A stretch of DNA of 32,221 bases, taken from NCBI RefSeq assembly GCF_002198655.1, contig NZ_MWLN01000227.1:1-32221 (forward strand), written 5' to 3'. Shown in pieces: positions 8,329-15,636 of this stretch. Each line of letters begins with the position of its first letter. Positions within the stretch are counted from its first letter, which is position 1. The stretch is from Kineosporia sp. A_224 (GTDB lineage: Bacteria > Actinomycetota > Actinomycetes > Actinomycetales > Kineosporiaceae). The translations under genes and the position numbers were made by a program. The notes beneath the pieces are model-generated. The model was not told where the DNA came from, did no database searches, and saw nothing but the letters and a program-made list of their open reading frames with translations.

Positions 8329-8685
8329 TCACTCACCCGGGTGGGCCGCGTCCGCGTCCACGGATCGGGCCGGTTCGTGATTCTGCGTGCCTGATCCAGG
8401 ACTCCACGTGACGATCGGCTCGTACGCGGTCGCCTCGTCGACGGCCCGGTACATGAGCGGGACGGCGTGCACCTTGACGTCGTAGGCGGACAGCGCCCGC
8501 CGGTAGGCGCCGACGTTCGTCCACGTCGTCGTCAGTGTCCAGAGCGTGGCGTCGTCCACCGCCCGGCCGACCCAGCCGGCGGTGCAGCCGGGCCGAGCGG
8601 TGAGCGCGTCGAGCGCGGCGGCCACGAGGCCCGAGAAGTCGTCGGCCTCCTCGGCGGGGACGACGTACCGGGTCACGACGAGCAC
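8329..8685 (-). CDS. Antibiotic biosynthesis monooxygenase (ABM) domain protein
   Basis: A 118-residue dimeric alpha-beta barrel type protein: VVTRYVVPAEEADDFSGLVAAALDALTARPGC is the typical first strand and helix, followed by WTLTTTWTNVGAYRRALSAYDVKVHAVPLM, the usual ABM strand-helix pair. Family members range from quinone-forming monooxygenases to heme-degrading enzymes and many unknowns; no catalytic assignment is possible. The C-terminal 25 residues are polar and probably disordered. The GTG start at 8685 has no Shine-Dalgarno, but TAGGCT lies exactly 6 nt upstream, implying a leaderless mRNA. It is divergent from znuA; the Zur box is about 40 bp away, so zinc effects on this gene are possible but not indicated directly. 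Confidence 0.78.
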   Translation of the reverse strand: MLVVTRYVVPAEEADDFSGLVAAALDALTARPGCTAGWVGRAVDDATLWTLTTTWTNVGAYRRALSAYDVKVHAVPLMYRAVDEATAYEPIVTWSPGSGTQNHEPARSVDADAAHPGE

Positions 8686-8697
8686 GAGCCGAGCCTA
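8686..8697 (-). promoter_or_regulatory. Leaderless -10 element of the ABM gene
   Basis: Minus-strand TAGGCT (8697-8692) is followed by CGGCTC and then the GTG start. It fits the actinobacterial TANNNT -10 consensus with transcription beginning at or next to the start codon. Confidence 0.5.
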
Positions 8698-8705
8698 CGG
8701 CCCGT

Positions 8706-8743
8706 TTGACACGACGTCCGCTCGTAATGAGAATCGTTCTCAT
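8706..8743 (+). promoter_or_regulatory. znuA promoter with overlapping Zur box
   Basis: TTGACA (8706-8711), 17 nt, then GAGAAT (8729-8734) form a good sigma-70-type promoter. The palindrome ATGAGAA-TCG-TTCTCAT (8727-8743) covers the -10, the predicted transcription start and the A and T of the ATG at 8742. The site matches the known actinobacterial Zur consensus (TGANAATNATTTTCA-like). Bound Zur would block polymerase directly. Confidence 0.85.
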
Positions 8744-9677
8744 GTTCAAGAAGACGGCAGCCCTGTCGGCCACCCTCGTCGCGCTCACCACCCTCGCCGC
8801 GTGCGGCGGGTCCTCCTCGGCGGGCGGGACGACGTCCGCCGCCGCCGGCGGCAAGGTCGCGGTCGTGGCGAGCTTCTACCCGCTCCAGTACGCGGCCCAG
8901 CGCGTCGGCGGCGACGCCGTCTCCGTCACGAACCTCACCAAGCCCGGTGCGGAGCCGCACGACCTCGAGCTGAGCCCCAAGGACGTCGCGGCGGTCGCGG
9001 ACGCCGGGCTCGTCGTCTACCTGTCAGGCTTCCAGCCCGCGGTCGACGAGGCGGTCAAGACGCAGGCCGCCGACACGGCGTTCGACGCCGCGGGCTCGGC
9101 CCGGCTCGACCTCGAGGGTGTCGAGGAGGAGCACGAGGGCGAGGCCGGGCACTCGGCGACCGACCCGCACTTCTGGCTCGACCCGACCCGGCTCGCCGAC
9201 GTCGCCGACGCGCTCGCCGCCCGCCTCGGGCAGGCGGACCCGGCGCAGGCGGCGACGTTCACCGCGAACGCCGCGGCCCTGCGCAAGGACCTCGAGGCCC
9301 TCGACAGCGAGATGAAGGCAGGCCTGGCGACCTGCACGAACAAGGACGTCGTCACCAGCCACCAGGCGTTCGGCTACCTCGCGCAGCGCTACGGCCTCAC
9401 CCAGGTCGGGATCACGGGCCTCTCCCCCGAGGCCGAGCCGGACGCGAAGACGATCGCGAAGGTCACCGACTTCGTCCGCGCGAACAACGTGACGACGATC
9501 TACTACGAGACCCTCGTCAGCCCGGCGGTCGCGAAGACCGTGGCCTCCGAGGCCGGGGCGAAGACCGCCGTCCTCGACCCGATCGAGGGCATCAGCGACG
9601 CCTCCGCCGCACAGGACTACCTTGGCGTCATGCGCGCCAACCTCGCCGCCCTGCGGGCCGGCCAGCCCTGCTCGTGA
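8742..9677 (+). CDS. znuA: Zinc ABC transporter substrate-binding lipoprotein
   Basis: A 311-residue cluster A-I solute-binding protein that captures zinc outside the membrane for ZnuBC. An N-terminal signal with lipobox LAAC (Cys 21) anchors it. Metal-ligand segments are visible: GAEPHDLELSP, ATDPHFWLDPTRLADVADAL, TSHQAFGYLAQRYGL and YYETLVSPAVAK. The acidic/His loop (EEEHEGEAGHSATDPH) is short compared with E. coli ZnuA. I chose ATG 8742: the in-frame ATG at 8727 lies inside the -10/Zur box, and the predicted transcription start coincides with 8742, implying a leaderless transcript. The stop overlaps the znuC start by 4 bp. Confidence 0.92.
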   Translation: MFKKTAALSATLVALTTLAACGGSSSAGGTTSAAAGGKVAVVASFYPLQYAAQRVGGDAVSVTNLTKPGAEPHDLELSPKDVAAVADAGLVVYLSGFQPAVDEAVKTQAADTAFDAAGSARLDLEGVEEEHEGEAGHSATDPHFWLDPTRLADVADALAARLGQADPAQAATFTANAAALRKDLEALDSEMKAGLATCTNKDVVTSHQAFGYLAQRYGLTQVGITGLSPEAEPDAKTIAKVTDFVRANNVTTIYYETLVSPAVAKTVASEAGAKTAVLDPIEGISDASAAQDYLGVMRANLAALRAGQPCS

Positions 9678-10531
9678 CGGGACGCGACCTGGTCGGCGGC
9701 CCCGTCGTCGAGCTCCGGCACGCGAGCGTCGGCTACGGCGACCGGCCGGTCGTCCAGGACGTGAGCCTGCTCGTGCGCCGCGGCGAGGTCGTCGCCCTCG
9801 TCGGGCCGAACGGGTCGGGCAAGACGACGATCGTGCGGGGCGTCCTCGGGCTGGCCCCGGTCACCGCGGGCGAGGTGCTCCTCTTCGACGTCCCGGCGGT
9901 CCGGTTCAAGGAGCGCTGGCGGATCGGGTACGTCCCGCAGCGGCACACCGTCGCCGGTGCCGTGCCCTCGACCGTCGAGGAGGTCGTCGCCTCCGGGCGG
10001 CTCGCCCGCCGCCGCTGGTGGGCCCCGTCGACCGCGCAGGACCGCCGCGTCGTCGCGCAGGCGATCGACGTCGTCGGCCTCGGCGACCGGCACCGCGCGC
10101 CGGTCTCGACGCTCTCCGGCGGCCAGCAGCGCCGCGTGCTCATCGCCCGGGCGCTCGCCTCCGAGCCCGAGGTCCTCGTCATGGACGAGCCGACCGCCGG
10201 CGTCGACGCGCAGAACTCCGAGGCCCTCACCCGCACCCTCGCCCGGCTCGTCGACGACGGGCTGACCCTCGTCGTCGTCACCCACGACGTCGCCCCGCTC
10301 GCCCCGATCCTCACCCGGGTCGTCGCCGTCGCCGACGGCCGCGTGGTCGGCGACGAGCCGGCGGACGTCGCGATGTCCGCCCGGTCCGCGCTCGGCGTCC
10401 ACGTCTACGGGCACGTCGACCCGCACCACGGCGAGCCGGGGCCGGACGGCGGCCCGGGCGACCCGGCACGCTCCGCCGGCTCCGGCTGGCTCGGCGACCC
10501 CGGACTGCGCGGCTCGCGCAGCGCGACCTGA
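9674..10531 (+). CDS. znuC: Zinc ABC transporter ATP-binding protein
   Basis: A 285-residue ABC ATPase. Walker A GPNGSGKTT, Q-loop YVPQR, signature LSGGQQRRVLIARAL, Walker B VLVMDEPTAGVD and the H-loop VVTHD are all intact. It energises zinc import with ZnuB. The GTG start at 9674 overlaps the znuA stop as GTGA, giving coupled translation. The last 40 or so residues (Gly/Pro/Asp-rich with HVDPHHGEPG) extend past the nucleotide-binding domain and look disordered. Confidence 0.92.
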   Translation: MTGRDLVGGPVVELRHASVGYGDRPVVQDVSLLVRRGEVVALVGPNGSGKTTIVRGVLGLAPVTAGEVLLFDVPAVRFKERWRIGYVPQRHTVAGAVPSTVEEVVASGRLARRRWWAPSTAQDRRVVAQAIDVVGLGDRHRAPVSTLSGGQQRRVLIARALASEPEVLVMDEPTAGVDAQNSEALTRTLARLVDDGLTLVVVTHDVAPLAPILTRVVAVADGRVVGDEPADVAMSARSALGVHVYGHVDPHHGEPGPDGGPGDPARSAGSGWLGDPGLRGSRSAT

Positions 10532-10542
10532 AGGCGGACGCC

Positions 10543-11493
10543 GTGCTCTCCTACGACTTCATGCAGCGCGCCCTGCTCGCGGCGCTGCTCGTCGGCATGA
10601 CCGCCCCGGTCGTCGGCGTCTACCTCGTCCAGCGTCGGCTGGCCCTCATCGGCGACGGGCTCGGCCACGTCGCGCTGACCGGCGTGGGGCTCGGCGTCCT
10701 CACCGGCTCCTCCCCCGTGCTCGTCGCGCTCGGCGCCTCGGTGCTCGGCGCCGTCGCGATCGAGCTCGTCCGGGCCCGCGGCCGGGCCAGTGCCGACATC
10801 GCGCTCGCGGTGATGTTCTACGGCGGGATCGCCGGCGGCGTCGTCCTCATCGGGCTGTCCCCGGAGGGCACCCCGGCGAACCTCAACGCCTACCTCTTCG
10901 GCGCGATCACGACGACGACCGGCACCGACCTGTGGGTCTTCGGCGTGCTCTCGGTCGTCGTCCTCGCCGTCGCCGTCGGGCTCGCCCCGCGGCTGTTCGC
11001 CGTGAGCAACGACGAGGAGTACGCCCGCGCGAGCGGGATGAACGTGCTCGGGCTCAACGTGCTGCTCGCGGTGCTCACGGCCTCGACCGTCGTCATCTCG
11101 ATGCGGATCGTCGGCCTGCTCCTCATCAGCGCGCTCATGATCCTGCCGAACGCGATCGCCCAGGTGACCGCGACGAGCTTCCGGTCGAGCGTCGTCGTGG
11201 CCATCGGCGTGGGCGTCGTCGTGAGCACCGGCGGGACGACCCTGTCGTACTACGCCGACACCCCCTCCGGCGGCACGATCGTGCTCCTGGCGATCGCGGT
11301 GTTCGTCGTCGCGACGGTCGCGGCCTGGCTGCGGGGCGTCGTCCACGGCCGGCGCCACCACGACGAGCGCGAGCACCGGCACGAGCACGGCCCGGAGTGC
11401 GGCCACGAGGCCGTCCCGCACCGCGACCATGTCGACTACGTCCACGACGGGCACCGGCACGCCGCGCACGGGGCGCACTACGACGACCACTGA
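10543..11493 (+). CDS. znuB: Zinc ABC transporter permease with His-rich tail
   Basis: A 316-residue membrane permease of the ABC-3 family, opening with SYDFMQRALLAALLVGMTAPVVG, the characteristic start of ZnuB-like proteins, then YLVQRRLALIGDGLGHVALTGVG and about eight hydrophobic helices. The C-terminal 48 residues are strongly enriched in His, Asp and Glu (HHDEREHRHEHGPECGH and more). Such tails are predicted to be cytoplasmic and may buffer or sense zinc on the inner face. GTG 10543 follows the znuC stop by 11 nt, with a GAAGG/GGCGGA purine stretch upstream. Confidence 0.92.
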   Translation: MLSYDFMQRALLAALLVGMTAPVVGVYLVQRRLALIGDGLGHVALTGVGLGVLTGSSPVLVALGASVLGAVAIELVRARGRASADIALAVMFYGGIAGGVVLIGLSPEGTPANLNAYLFGAITTTTGTDLWVFGVLSVVVLAVAVGLAPRLFAVSNDEEYARASGMNVLGLNVLLAVLTASTVVISMRIVGLLLISALMILPNAIAQVTATSFRSSVVVAIGVGVVVSTGGTTLSYYADTPSGGTIVLLAIAVFVVATVAAWLRGVVHGRRHHDEREHRHEHGPECGHEAVPHRDHVDYVHDGHRHAAHGAHYDDH

Positions 11494-11541
11494 CACCGTG
11501 CCACGATGGGGCGAGGCCAGGACGACCCGGAGGAGCACCAG

Positions 11542-11940
11542 GTGACCGAGACGACGCGGCGGCGCGAGACCCGCCAGCGCAGCGCCGTCTGGACCGCGCT
11601 CGAGCACGCCGACGACTTCCGCAGCGCGCAGCAGCTCCACGCGCTCCTGCGCGAGCGCGGCGAGAACGTCGGCCTGGCCACCGTGTACCGGACCCTCACC
11701 CAGCTCGCCGAGGACGGCGACGTCGACGTGCTGCGGACCGGCGACGGCGAGTCCGTGTACCGGCGCTGCAGCACCGGCCACCACCACCACCTCATCTGCC
11801 GCCGCTGCCGCCGCACCGTCGAGGTCGACTCCGTCGCGGTCGAGCGCTGGGCGCGCAAGATCGGCGAGGACAACGGGTTCGCCGACGTCGAGCACGTCGT
11901 CGAGGTCTTCGGCACCTGCGCCGACTGCGCCGCGCGCTGA
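11542..11940 (+). CDS. zur: Zinc uptake regulator, Fur family
   Basis: A 132-residue Fur-family repressor that binds DNA when loaded with zinc. The winged-helix recognition segment GLATVYRTLTQL is at 44-55. The structural zinc site is formed by CRRC (86-89) and CADC (126-129), and the sensory region contains the GHHHH cluster (79-83) and His 118. GTG 11542 is preceded by GGAGGA with a 7-nt spacer, so I prefer it to the upstream ATG at 11506. It is the fourth gene of the znu operon, so it should repress its own transcription through the box at 8727-8743. Confidence 0.93.
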   Translation: MTETTRRRETRQRSAVWTALEHADDFRSAQQLHALLRERGENVGLATVYRTLTQLAEDGDVDVLRTGDGESVYRRCSTGHHHHLICRRCRRTVEVDSVAVERWARKIGEDNGFADVEHVVEVFGTCADCAAR

Positions 11941-11975
11941 CCCCGCCTGCGCGACGCGCGAGCATAGGCCGAGCA

Positions 11976-12004
11976 TTGTTGAGAACGATTCTCGTTCTTA
12001 TGAT
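11976..12004 (+). promoter_or_regulatory. Second Zur box within a promoter
   Basis: TGAGAA-CGA-TTCTC (11980-11993) matches the znuA box in its arms. It lies in and around the 17-nt spacer between TTGTTG (11976-11981) and TATGAT (11999-12004). The -10 ends 6 nt before ATG 12011, so the message would be leaderless. This assigns the next gene to the Zur regulon by sequence. Confidence 0.8.
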
Positions 12005-12010
12005 GGTGGG

Positions 12011-12394
12011 ATGCGCAGCCGACTCCACGACCACGGCCGGCCCCGGCCGGCCCCCGCCGTCGAGGTCCTCGTCTGCCGCGGCTGCTGCTGCGGCAGTGCC
12101 GCGAAGCACCCGGACGTGGACCACGACGGCCACCTCGACCGGCTCCGCCGGGCCGCAGCCGCGAGCCCGGTGCCGACCCGGCTGCGCACGGTCGGCTGTC
12201 TGTCGGCCTGTGCGCTGAGCAACGTGGTCGTCGTCCGCCGGCACCGCGGCACCGCCGACTGGTTCGCGCTCGTCCTCGAGGACGACGTCGTCGACGCGCT
12301 CGCCGGCTGGGTGGCCGCCGGGGCGGCGCACCCGGTGCCGGAGCCGGTCCGCCGGTACGCGATGCCGGTGCCGGAGGGGCGCCCCGTCGGGTGA
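12011..12394 (+). CDS. Small Cys-rich ferredoxin-like protein under a Zur box
   Basis: A 127-residue protein with CRGCCCG near residue 23 and GCLSACALSNVVVV near residue 65, the spacing pattern of thioredoxin-fold [2Fe-2S] ferredoxins and DUF1636-type metal-binding proteins. Its N-terminus also carries HDHG and a later HPDVDHDGH segment, so zinc or another metal could be bound instead of a cluster. It has no signal peptide or membrane segment. A Zur box and a leaderless promoter sit directly upstream, so it is expected to be made under zinc starvation. Possible roles are a zinc-sparing redox protein or a zinc-trafficking partner; the sequence does not decide. Its stop is only 4 bp from that of the convergent YibE/F gene. 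Confidence 0.75.
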   Translation: MRSRLHDHGRPRPAPAVEVLVCRGCCCGSAAKHPDVDHDGHLDRLRRAAAASPVPTRLRTVGCLSACALSNVVVVRRHRGTADWFALVLEDDVVDALAGWVAAGAAHPVPEPVRRYAMPVPEGRPVG

Positions 12395-12398
12395 CGCG

Positions 12399-13697
12399 TC
12401 AGGTCGTGACAGCGTCGACGGGTCTGAGGTCGGCCACCTGCGGGCCGCCGTCCTCCACCGGCCGGACCGGCCGGCCCCGCGACGCGACGAGGGCCGCGAC
12501 GAGCGTCGTGAGCGGGATCGCGAGCACGAGCCCGACGGACCCGACGAGGGTGCGGACGACCTCCTCCGCGACGTCCCCGCCCGTGAGCACCTGGCCGACC
12601 GGCTGGGCGTAGAGGTCGACGAGCAGCAGCGTCGGCAGCGCGGCGCCCGCGTAGGCGAAGACGATCGTGTAGACGGTCGAGGCGAGGTGGTCGCGGCCGA
12701 CCCGCATGCCGCTGGCGAACAGCGCCCGGACGCCGAGGTGCGGCGCGTGCGCCTTGACCTCCCAGACGGCGGAGGCCTGGGTCACCGTCACGTCGTTCAG
12801 CACCCCGAGCCCCGCCACGACGACGCCGCACAGCACGATCCCGCCGAGCCCGGCGCCGGTCGTGAGCCGGCTGAGCTCGAAGTCCTCGTCGGACACGAGC
12901 CCGTCGAGGTGCGCGGCCCCGGTCGCCCAGGCGGCGAGCCCGGCGGTCACCGCGAGCCCGGCGACGGTGCCGAGCAGGGCCGTCGTCGTCCGGGCCGAGA
13001 CCCCGTGCGCGAGGTAGAGCACCGGCAGCATGATCGCGCTCGCCGTGACGAGGGCCAGCGGCAGCGGCGGCCCCCCGGTGCGCAGCGCGGGCAGCAGAAA
13101 CTGCGCGACGACGACGAACGCGACCGCGACCCCGCCGAGAGCGGCCAGCCCCTTCCACCGGGCGACCGCGACGACGAGGACGGCGAAGAGCCCCGCGAGC
13201 AGGCCCAGCGGCAGCCGGCGCTCGTAGCCGACGAACGCGTACGCCGGCGGGACGCCGTCCTGCGCCGGGTAGACCGCGAGCCGCACCGGGTCCCCCGCGC
13301 CGAGCCCGGCCCGGACCACCTCGACGGGAACCGGCACCTCCGCGGACGTCGTCCCGCCCGCCCCGGGGACGGCGACGACGGCGACCGCGCAGTCCGACGC
13401 CGCCCCGCCGGGGTCGGTGCCAGGGGCGGTGCCCGGGTCGGCCGGCACGACGCCCTCGCCGCCGCTCTCGGCCCCGACCTGGTCGCAGGGCAGCGCCCGG
13501 GTCCCGGTGACGGTGCCGTCGAGCAGCCGCAGCCCGGCGTACGGGTTCTCGACCCGGGTCGACCGGACCACCTCGCCGTCCGGTCGCAGCACGACGAGCC
13601 CGGCGAGCGTCACCGCGGCCACCGCGAGCACGAGCGCCCACAGCACCGCAGAGGTGGTCCGGCCGACCTGCAGGTCGGCGTCGTGGTGGGCGCTCAC
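12399..13697 (-). CDS. YibE/F-family membrane protein, copy A
   Basis: A 432-residue protein: one N-terminal helix (VLWALVLAVAAVTLAGLVVL), an extracytoplasmic domain of about 110 residues, then a run of about seven helices. The family-specific stretches LYLAHGVSARTTTALLGT, LGVLNDVTVTQASAVWE and GRDHLASTVYTIVFAYAGAALPTLLL are conserved. The biochemical role of the family is unknown. Copy B (14349-15629) is a clear paralogue. The external domain has a Pro/Gly/Asp-rich insert with two Cys (PCDQ and SDCA). GTG 13697 has GACGAT 6 nt upstream, another probable leaderless start. Confidence 0.85.
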   Translation of the reverse strand: MSAHHDADLQVGRTTSAVLWALVLAVAAVTLAGLVVLRPDGEVVRSTRVENPYAGLRLLDGTVTGTRALPCDQVGAESGGEGVVPADPGTAPGTDPGGAASDCAVAVVAVPGAGGTTSAEVPVPVEVVRAGLGAGDPVRLAVYPAQDGVPPAYAFVGYERRLPLGLLAGLFAVLVVAVARWKGLAALGGVAVAFVVVAQFLLPALRTGGPPLPLALVTASAIMLPVLYLAHGVSARTTTALLGTVAGLAVTAGLAAWATGAAHLDGLVSDEDFELSRLTTGAGLGGIVLCGVVVAGLGVLNDVTVTQASAVWEVKAHAPHLGVRALFASGMRVGRDHLASTVYTIVFAYAGAALPTLLLVDLYAQPVGQVLTGGDVAEEVVRTLVGSVGLVLAIPLTTLVAALVASRGRPVRPVEDGGPQVADLRPVDAVTT

Positions 13698-13709
13698 CCT
13701 CTGATCGTC
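13698..13709 (-). promoter_or_regulatory. Leaderless -10 element of YibE/F copy A
   Basis: Minus-strand GACGAT (13709-13704), then CAGAGG, then the GTG start. It fits only the loose NANNNT form of the -10, so support is moderate. Confidence 0.35.
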
Positions 13710-13766
13710 CGACGACCGGGCGGCGACGTCCGGCAGGCACGCCGGGGCGGGCCCGATGCAGCCGGG

Positions 13767-13781
13767 ACATGAACATCATGT
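13767..13781. promoter_or_regulatory. Perfect short palindrome in a divergent intergenic region
   Basis: ACATGA-ACA-TCATGT, 6-bp arms, lies between YibE/F copy A and the small membrane-protein gene. Position and symmetry suit an operator for a dimeric regulator, but no regulator can be named. Confidence 0.35.
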
Positions 13782-13856
13782 GCGGATCCCCCTCGGAGGG
13801 TCGAGGAGCCGGCCGGGTCCGTGCGACCGTGGTCGCCTCACCTCGGAGGTCGCCCC

Positions 13857-14315
13857 ATGAGCGTGACGCACCCTGCCGGACCCACCGCCCTGCGCGGACG
13901 CCACCTCCTCGCCGGTGCCCTCGTGTGGGCGCTGACGAGCAGCCTGTGGGCCGTCGACCTCGTGCTCCGCACCCGCCGCGAGGAGCAGGTCCTCCTCGGC
14001 GGCACCGTCCTCACCCTCGCCGCGCTCGCTGCGCTCGCGACCTTCACGTGGGGCACCGTCCTCGGCCGCCGGCACGCCTGGCGCACCCTCGCCGCGTCCC
14101 TGGCGGCGACGGTCGTCATGGCGCTCGTCACCGTCTTCGCCTGGCTGCTCGCCGTCGTCCCGGCCGCCTCGGACACGAACCCGGAGGCCGTCCGGGTCGT
14201 CGTGTCGGCGCTGTTCGCCGGGGCCTGCCTCGTGCTCGCCGCGGCACTCGTCCTCGGGGCCGGCGTGGGACGGCGGGCCGCCGCGCACGACGCGGCACCC
14301 CGCCCCCGGCGCTGA
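13857..14315 (+). CDS. Small four-helix membrane protein between the YibE/F pair
   Basis: A 152-residue protein with four predicted transmembrane helices: HLLAGALVWALTSSLWAVDL, VLLGGTVLTLAALAALATF, LAASLAATVVMALVTVFAWL and a C-terminal hydrophobic helix around VVSALFAGACLVLAAALV. A basic tail (GRRAAAHDAAPRPRR) follows. I do not recognise the family. ATG 13857 is preceded by GGAGGT with a 7-nt spacer, one of the strongest ribosome-binding sites in the window. It is transcribed opposite to both flanking YibE/F genes, so any link is by position only. Confidence 0.7.
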   Translation: MSVTHPAGPTALRGRHLLAGALVWALTSSLWAVDLVLRTRREEQVLLGGTVLTLAALAALATFTWGTVLGRRHAWRTLAASLAATVVMALVTVFAWLLAVVPAASDTNPEAVRVVVSALFAGACLVLAAALVLGAGVGRRAAAHDAAPRPRR

Positions 14316-14328
14316 GCCGCCCCGGTCC

Positions 14329-14378
14329 GGTCCGTCCGGTCCGGCGGGTCAGTCCGGCGGGTTCGGGTCCGTCCGGTC
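14329..14378. repeat. Direct repeats at a convergent gene junction
   Basis: GGTCCGTCCGGTC occurs at 14329-14341 and 14366-14378, with TCCGGCGGGT duplicated between. It spans the end of YibE/F copy B and the 33-bp gap to the small membrane-protein gene. It is probably a slippage product, with no clear hairpin. Confidence 0.5.
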
Positions 14379-15629
14379 GGCCGCCGTCCGCGACGAGGCC
14401 GCGAGCACCGCGGCGACCGCGGTCGTCAGCGGGATCGTCAGCACGAGGCTGGACGACGTGACGAGGGTCCGCACGAGCTCCTCGGCGACGCTGCCGCTCA
14501 CGACGACGTCACCCACGGGCCGCTGGTACAGCGTCTGGAGCATGAGCGTGGGCAGCGCGGCCCCGGCGTAGACGAAGACGATCGTGTAGACGACCGAGGC
14601 GAGGTGGTCGCGGCCGATCCGCATCCCGGCGGAGAACAGCCGGCCGGCCCCGAGATGCGGTGCGGCGTCGTGGATCTCCCAGACCGCGGAGGCCTGGCTG
14701 ATCGTCACGTCGTTGAGCACGCCGAGGCCGGCGATGATGATCCCGCAGAGGATGACACCGCTGATCCCGGCACCGGTCGTCAGCTGGCTGAGCGCCTGCC
14801 CCTCCTCGGCGTCCAGCCCGGTGAGGCCGGTCGCGGCCGTCGCCCACCACGCGAAGAGCGCGGTCGCGACGAGCCCGGCGAGGGTGCCGAGCAGCGCCGT
14901 CGTCGTCTTCACCGTGACGCCGTGCGCGAGGTAGAGCAGCACGGTCATGATCGCGGACGACGCGACGACCGCGACGAGCACCGGGTCGCTGCCCGCGAGC
15001 AGCGCCGGCACGACGAACGACCCGATCGCGAGGTAGGCCACCGCGAGGCCGCCGAGCGCCGCGAGCCCCTTGAGCCGGGCGACGGCCACGACGGCGAGCG
15101 CGAAGACGACCACGAGCACCGTGAGCGGCGTCCGGCGGGACCGGTCGGCCCACGCGTAGACGGCCGGCTGGCCGTCCGCCGGCGGGAACCGGGTGAGCCG
15201 GACGCCGTCGCCGCGGGCCAGCCCGGCGCGCTCGACCGCCGACGGCACGGCGACGGAGACGACCTCGCCGCCCCCCGCGGACGCGCCTGGGTCGACCCGG
15301 ACCTTCGCGGTGACGCACGTGACGGTCTCCGGGATCGTGCCGTCGAGCAGCCGGTCGGACGACGTCCCCTCGCACGTCGCGCGGGCCGTCGACTCGACGG
15401 TGCCCTCGACGAAGACGACGCCGTCGTAGAGGTCGCCGATCACCGCGGGGACGGCGACGGCGGGCGGCCAGAGCGCGACGAGCCCGGCGACGGTGAGCAC
15501 GACGACGACGGCGACGATCCCGCCGAGCACGGTGACGACGCCGCGCGAGGCGTTCGCCGGCCCGCCGTGGGCGTGGCTGTGCCCGTGCCCGGCAGCGGCG
15601 GGCTGCGGTGCTGACCCGTGACGTCCCAC
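14349..15629 (-). CDS. YibE/F-family membrane protein, copy B
   Basis: A 426-residue paralogue of copy A with the same order: a cytoplasmic His-rich N-terminus (GHGHSHAHGG), a first helix (VVTVLGGIVAVVVVLTVAGLVALW), an external domain with Cys in RATCEG and VTCVTA, then about seven helices carrying LYLAHGVTVKTTTALLGT, LGVLNDVTISQASAVWEI and GRDHLASVVYTIVFVYAGAALPTL. Function unknown for the family. GTG 15629 starts 7 nt after the uppS stop, so it is probably in the recO-uppS transcript. The external domains of the two copies differ most, so they may recognise different partners. Confidence 0.85.
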   Translation of the reverse strand: MGRHGSAPQPAAAGHGHSHAHGGPANASRGVVTVLGGIVAVVVVLTVAGLVALWPPAVAVPAVIGDLYDGVVFVEGTVESTARATCEGTSSDRLLDGTIPETVTCVTAKVRVDPGASAGGGEVVSVAVPSAVERAGLARGDGVRLTRFPPADGQPAVYAWADRSRRTPLTVLVVVFALAVVAVARLKGLAALGGLAVAYLAIGSFVVPALLAGSDPVLVAVVASSAIMTVLLYLAHGVTVKTTTALLGTLAGLVATALFAWWATAATGLTGLDAEEGQALSQLTTGAGISGVILCGIIIAGLGVLNDVTISQASAVWEIHDAAPHLGAGRLFSAGMRIGRDHLASVVYTIVFVYAGAALPTLMLQTLYQRPVGDVVVSGSVAEELVRTLVTSSSLVLTIPLTTAVAAVLAASSRTAADRTDPNPPD

Positions 15630-15636
15630 GGGCGGC

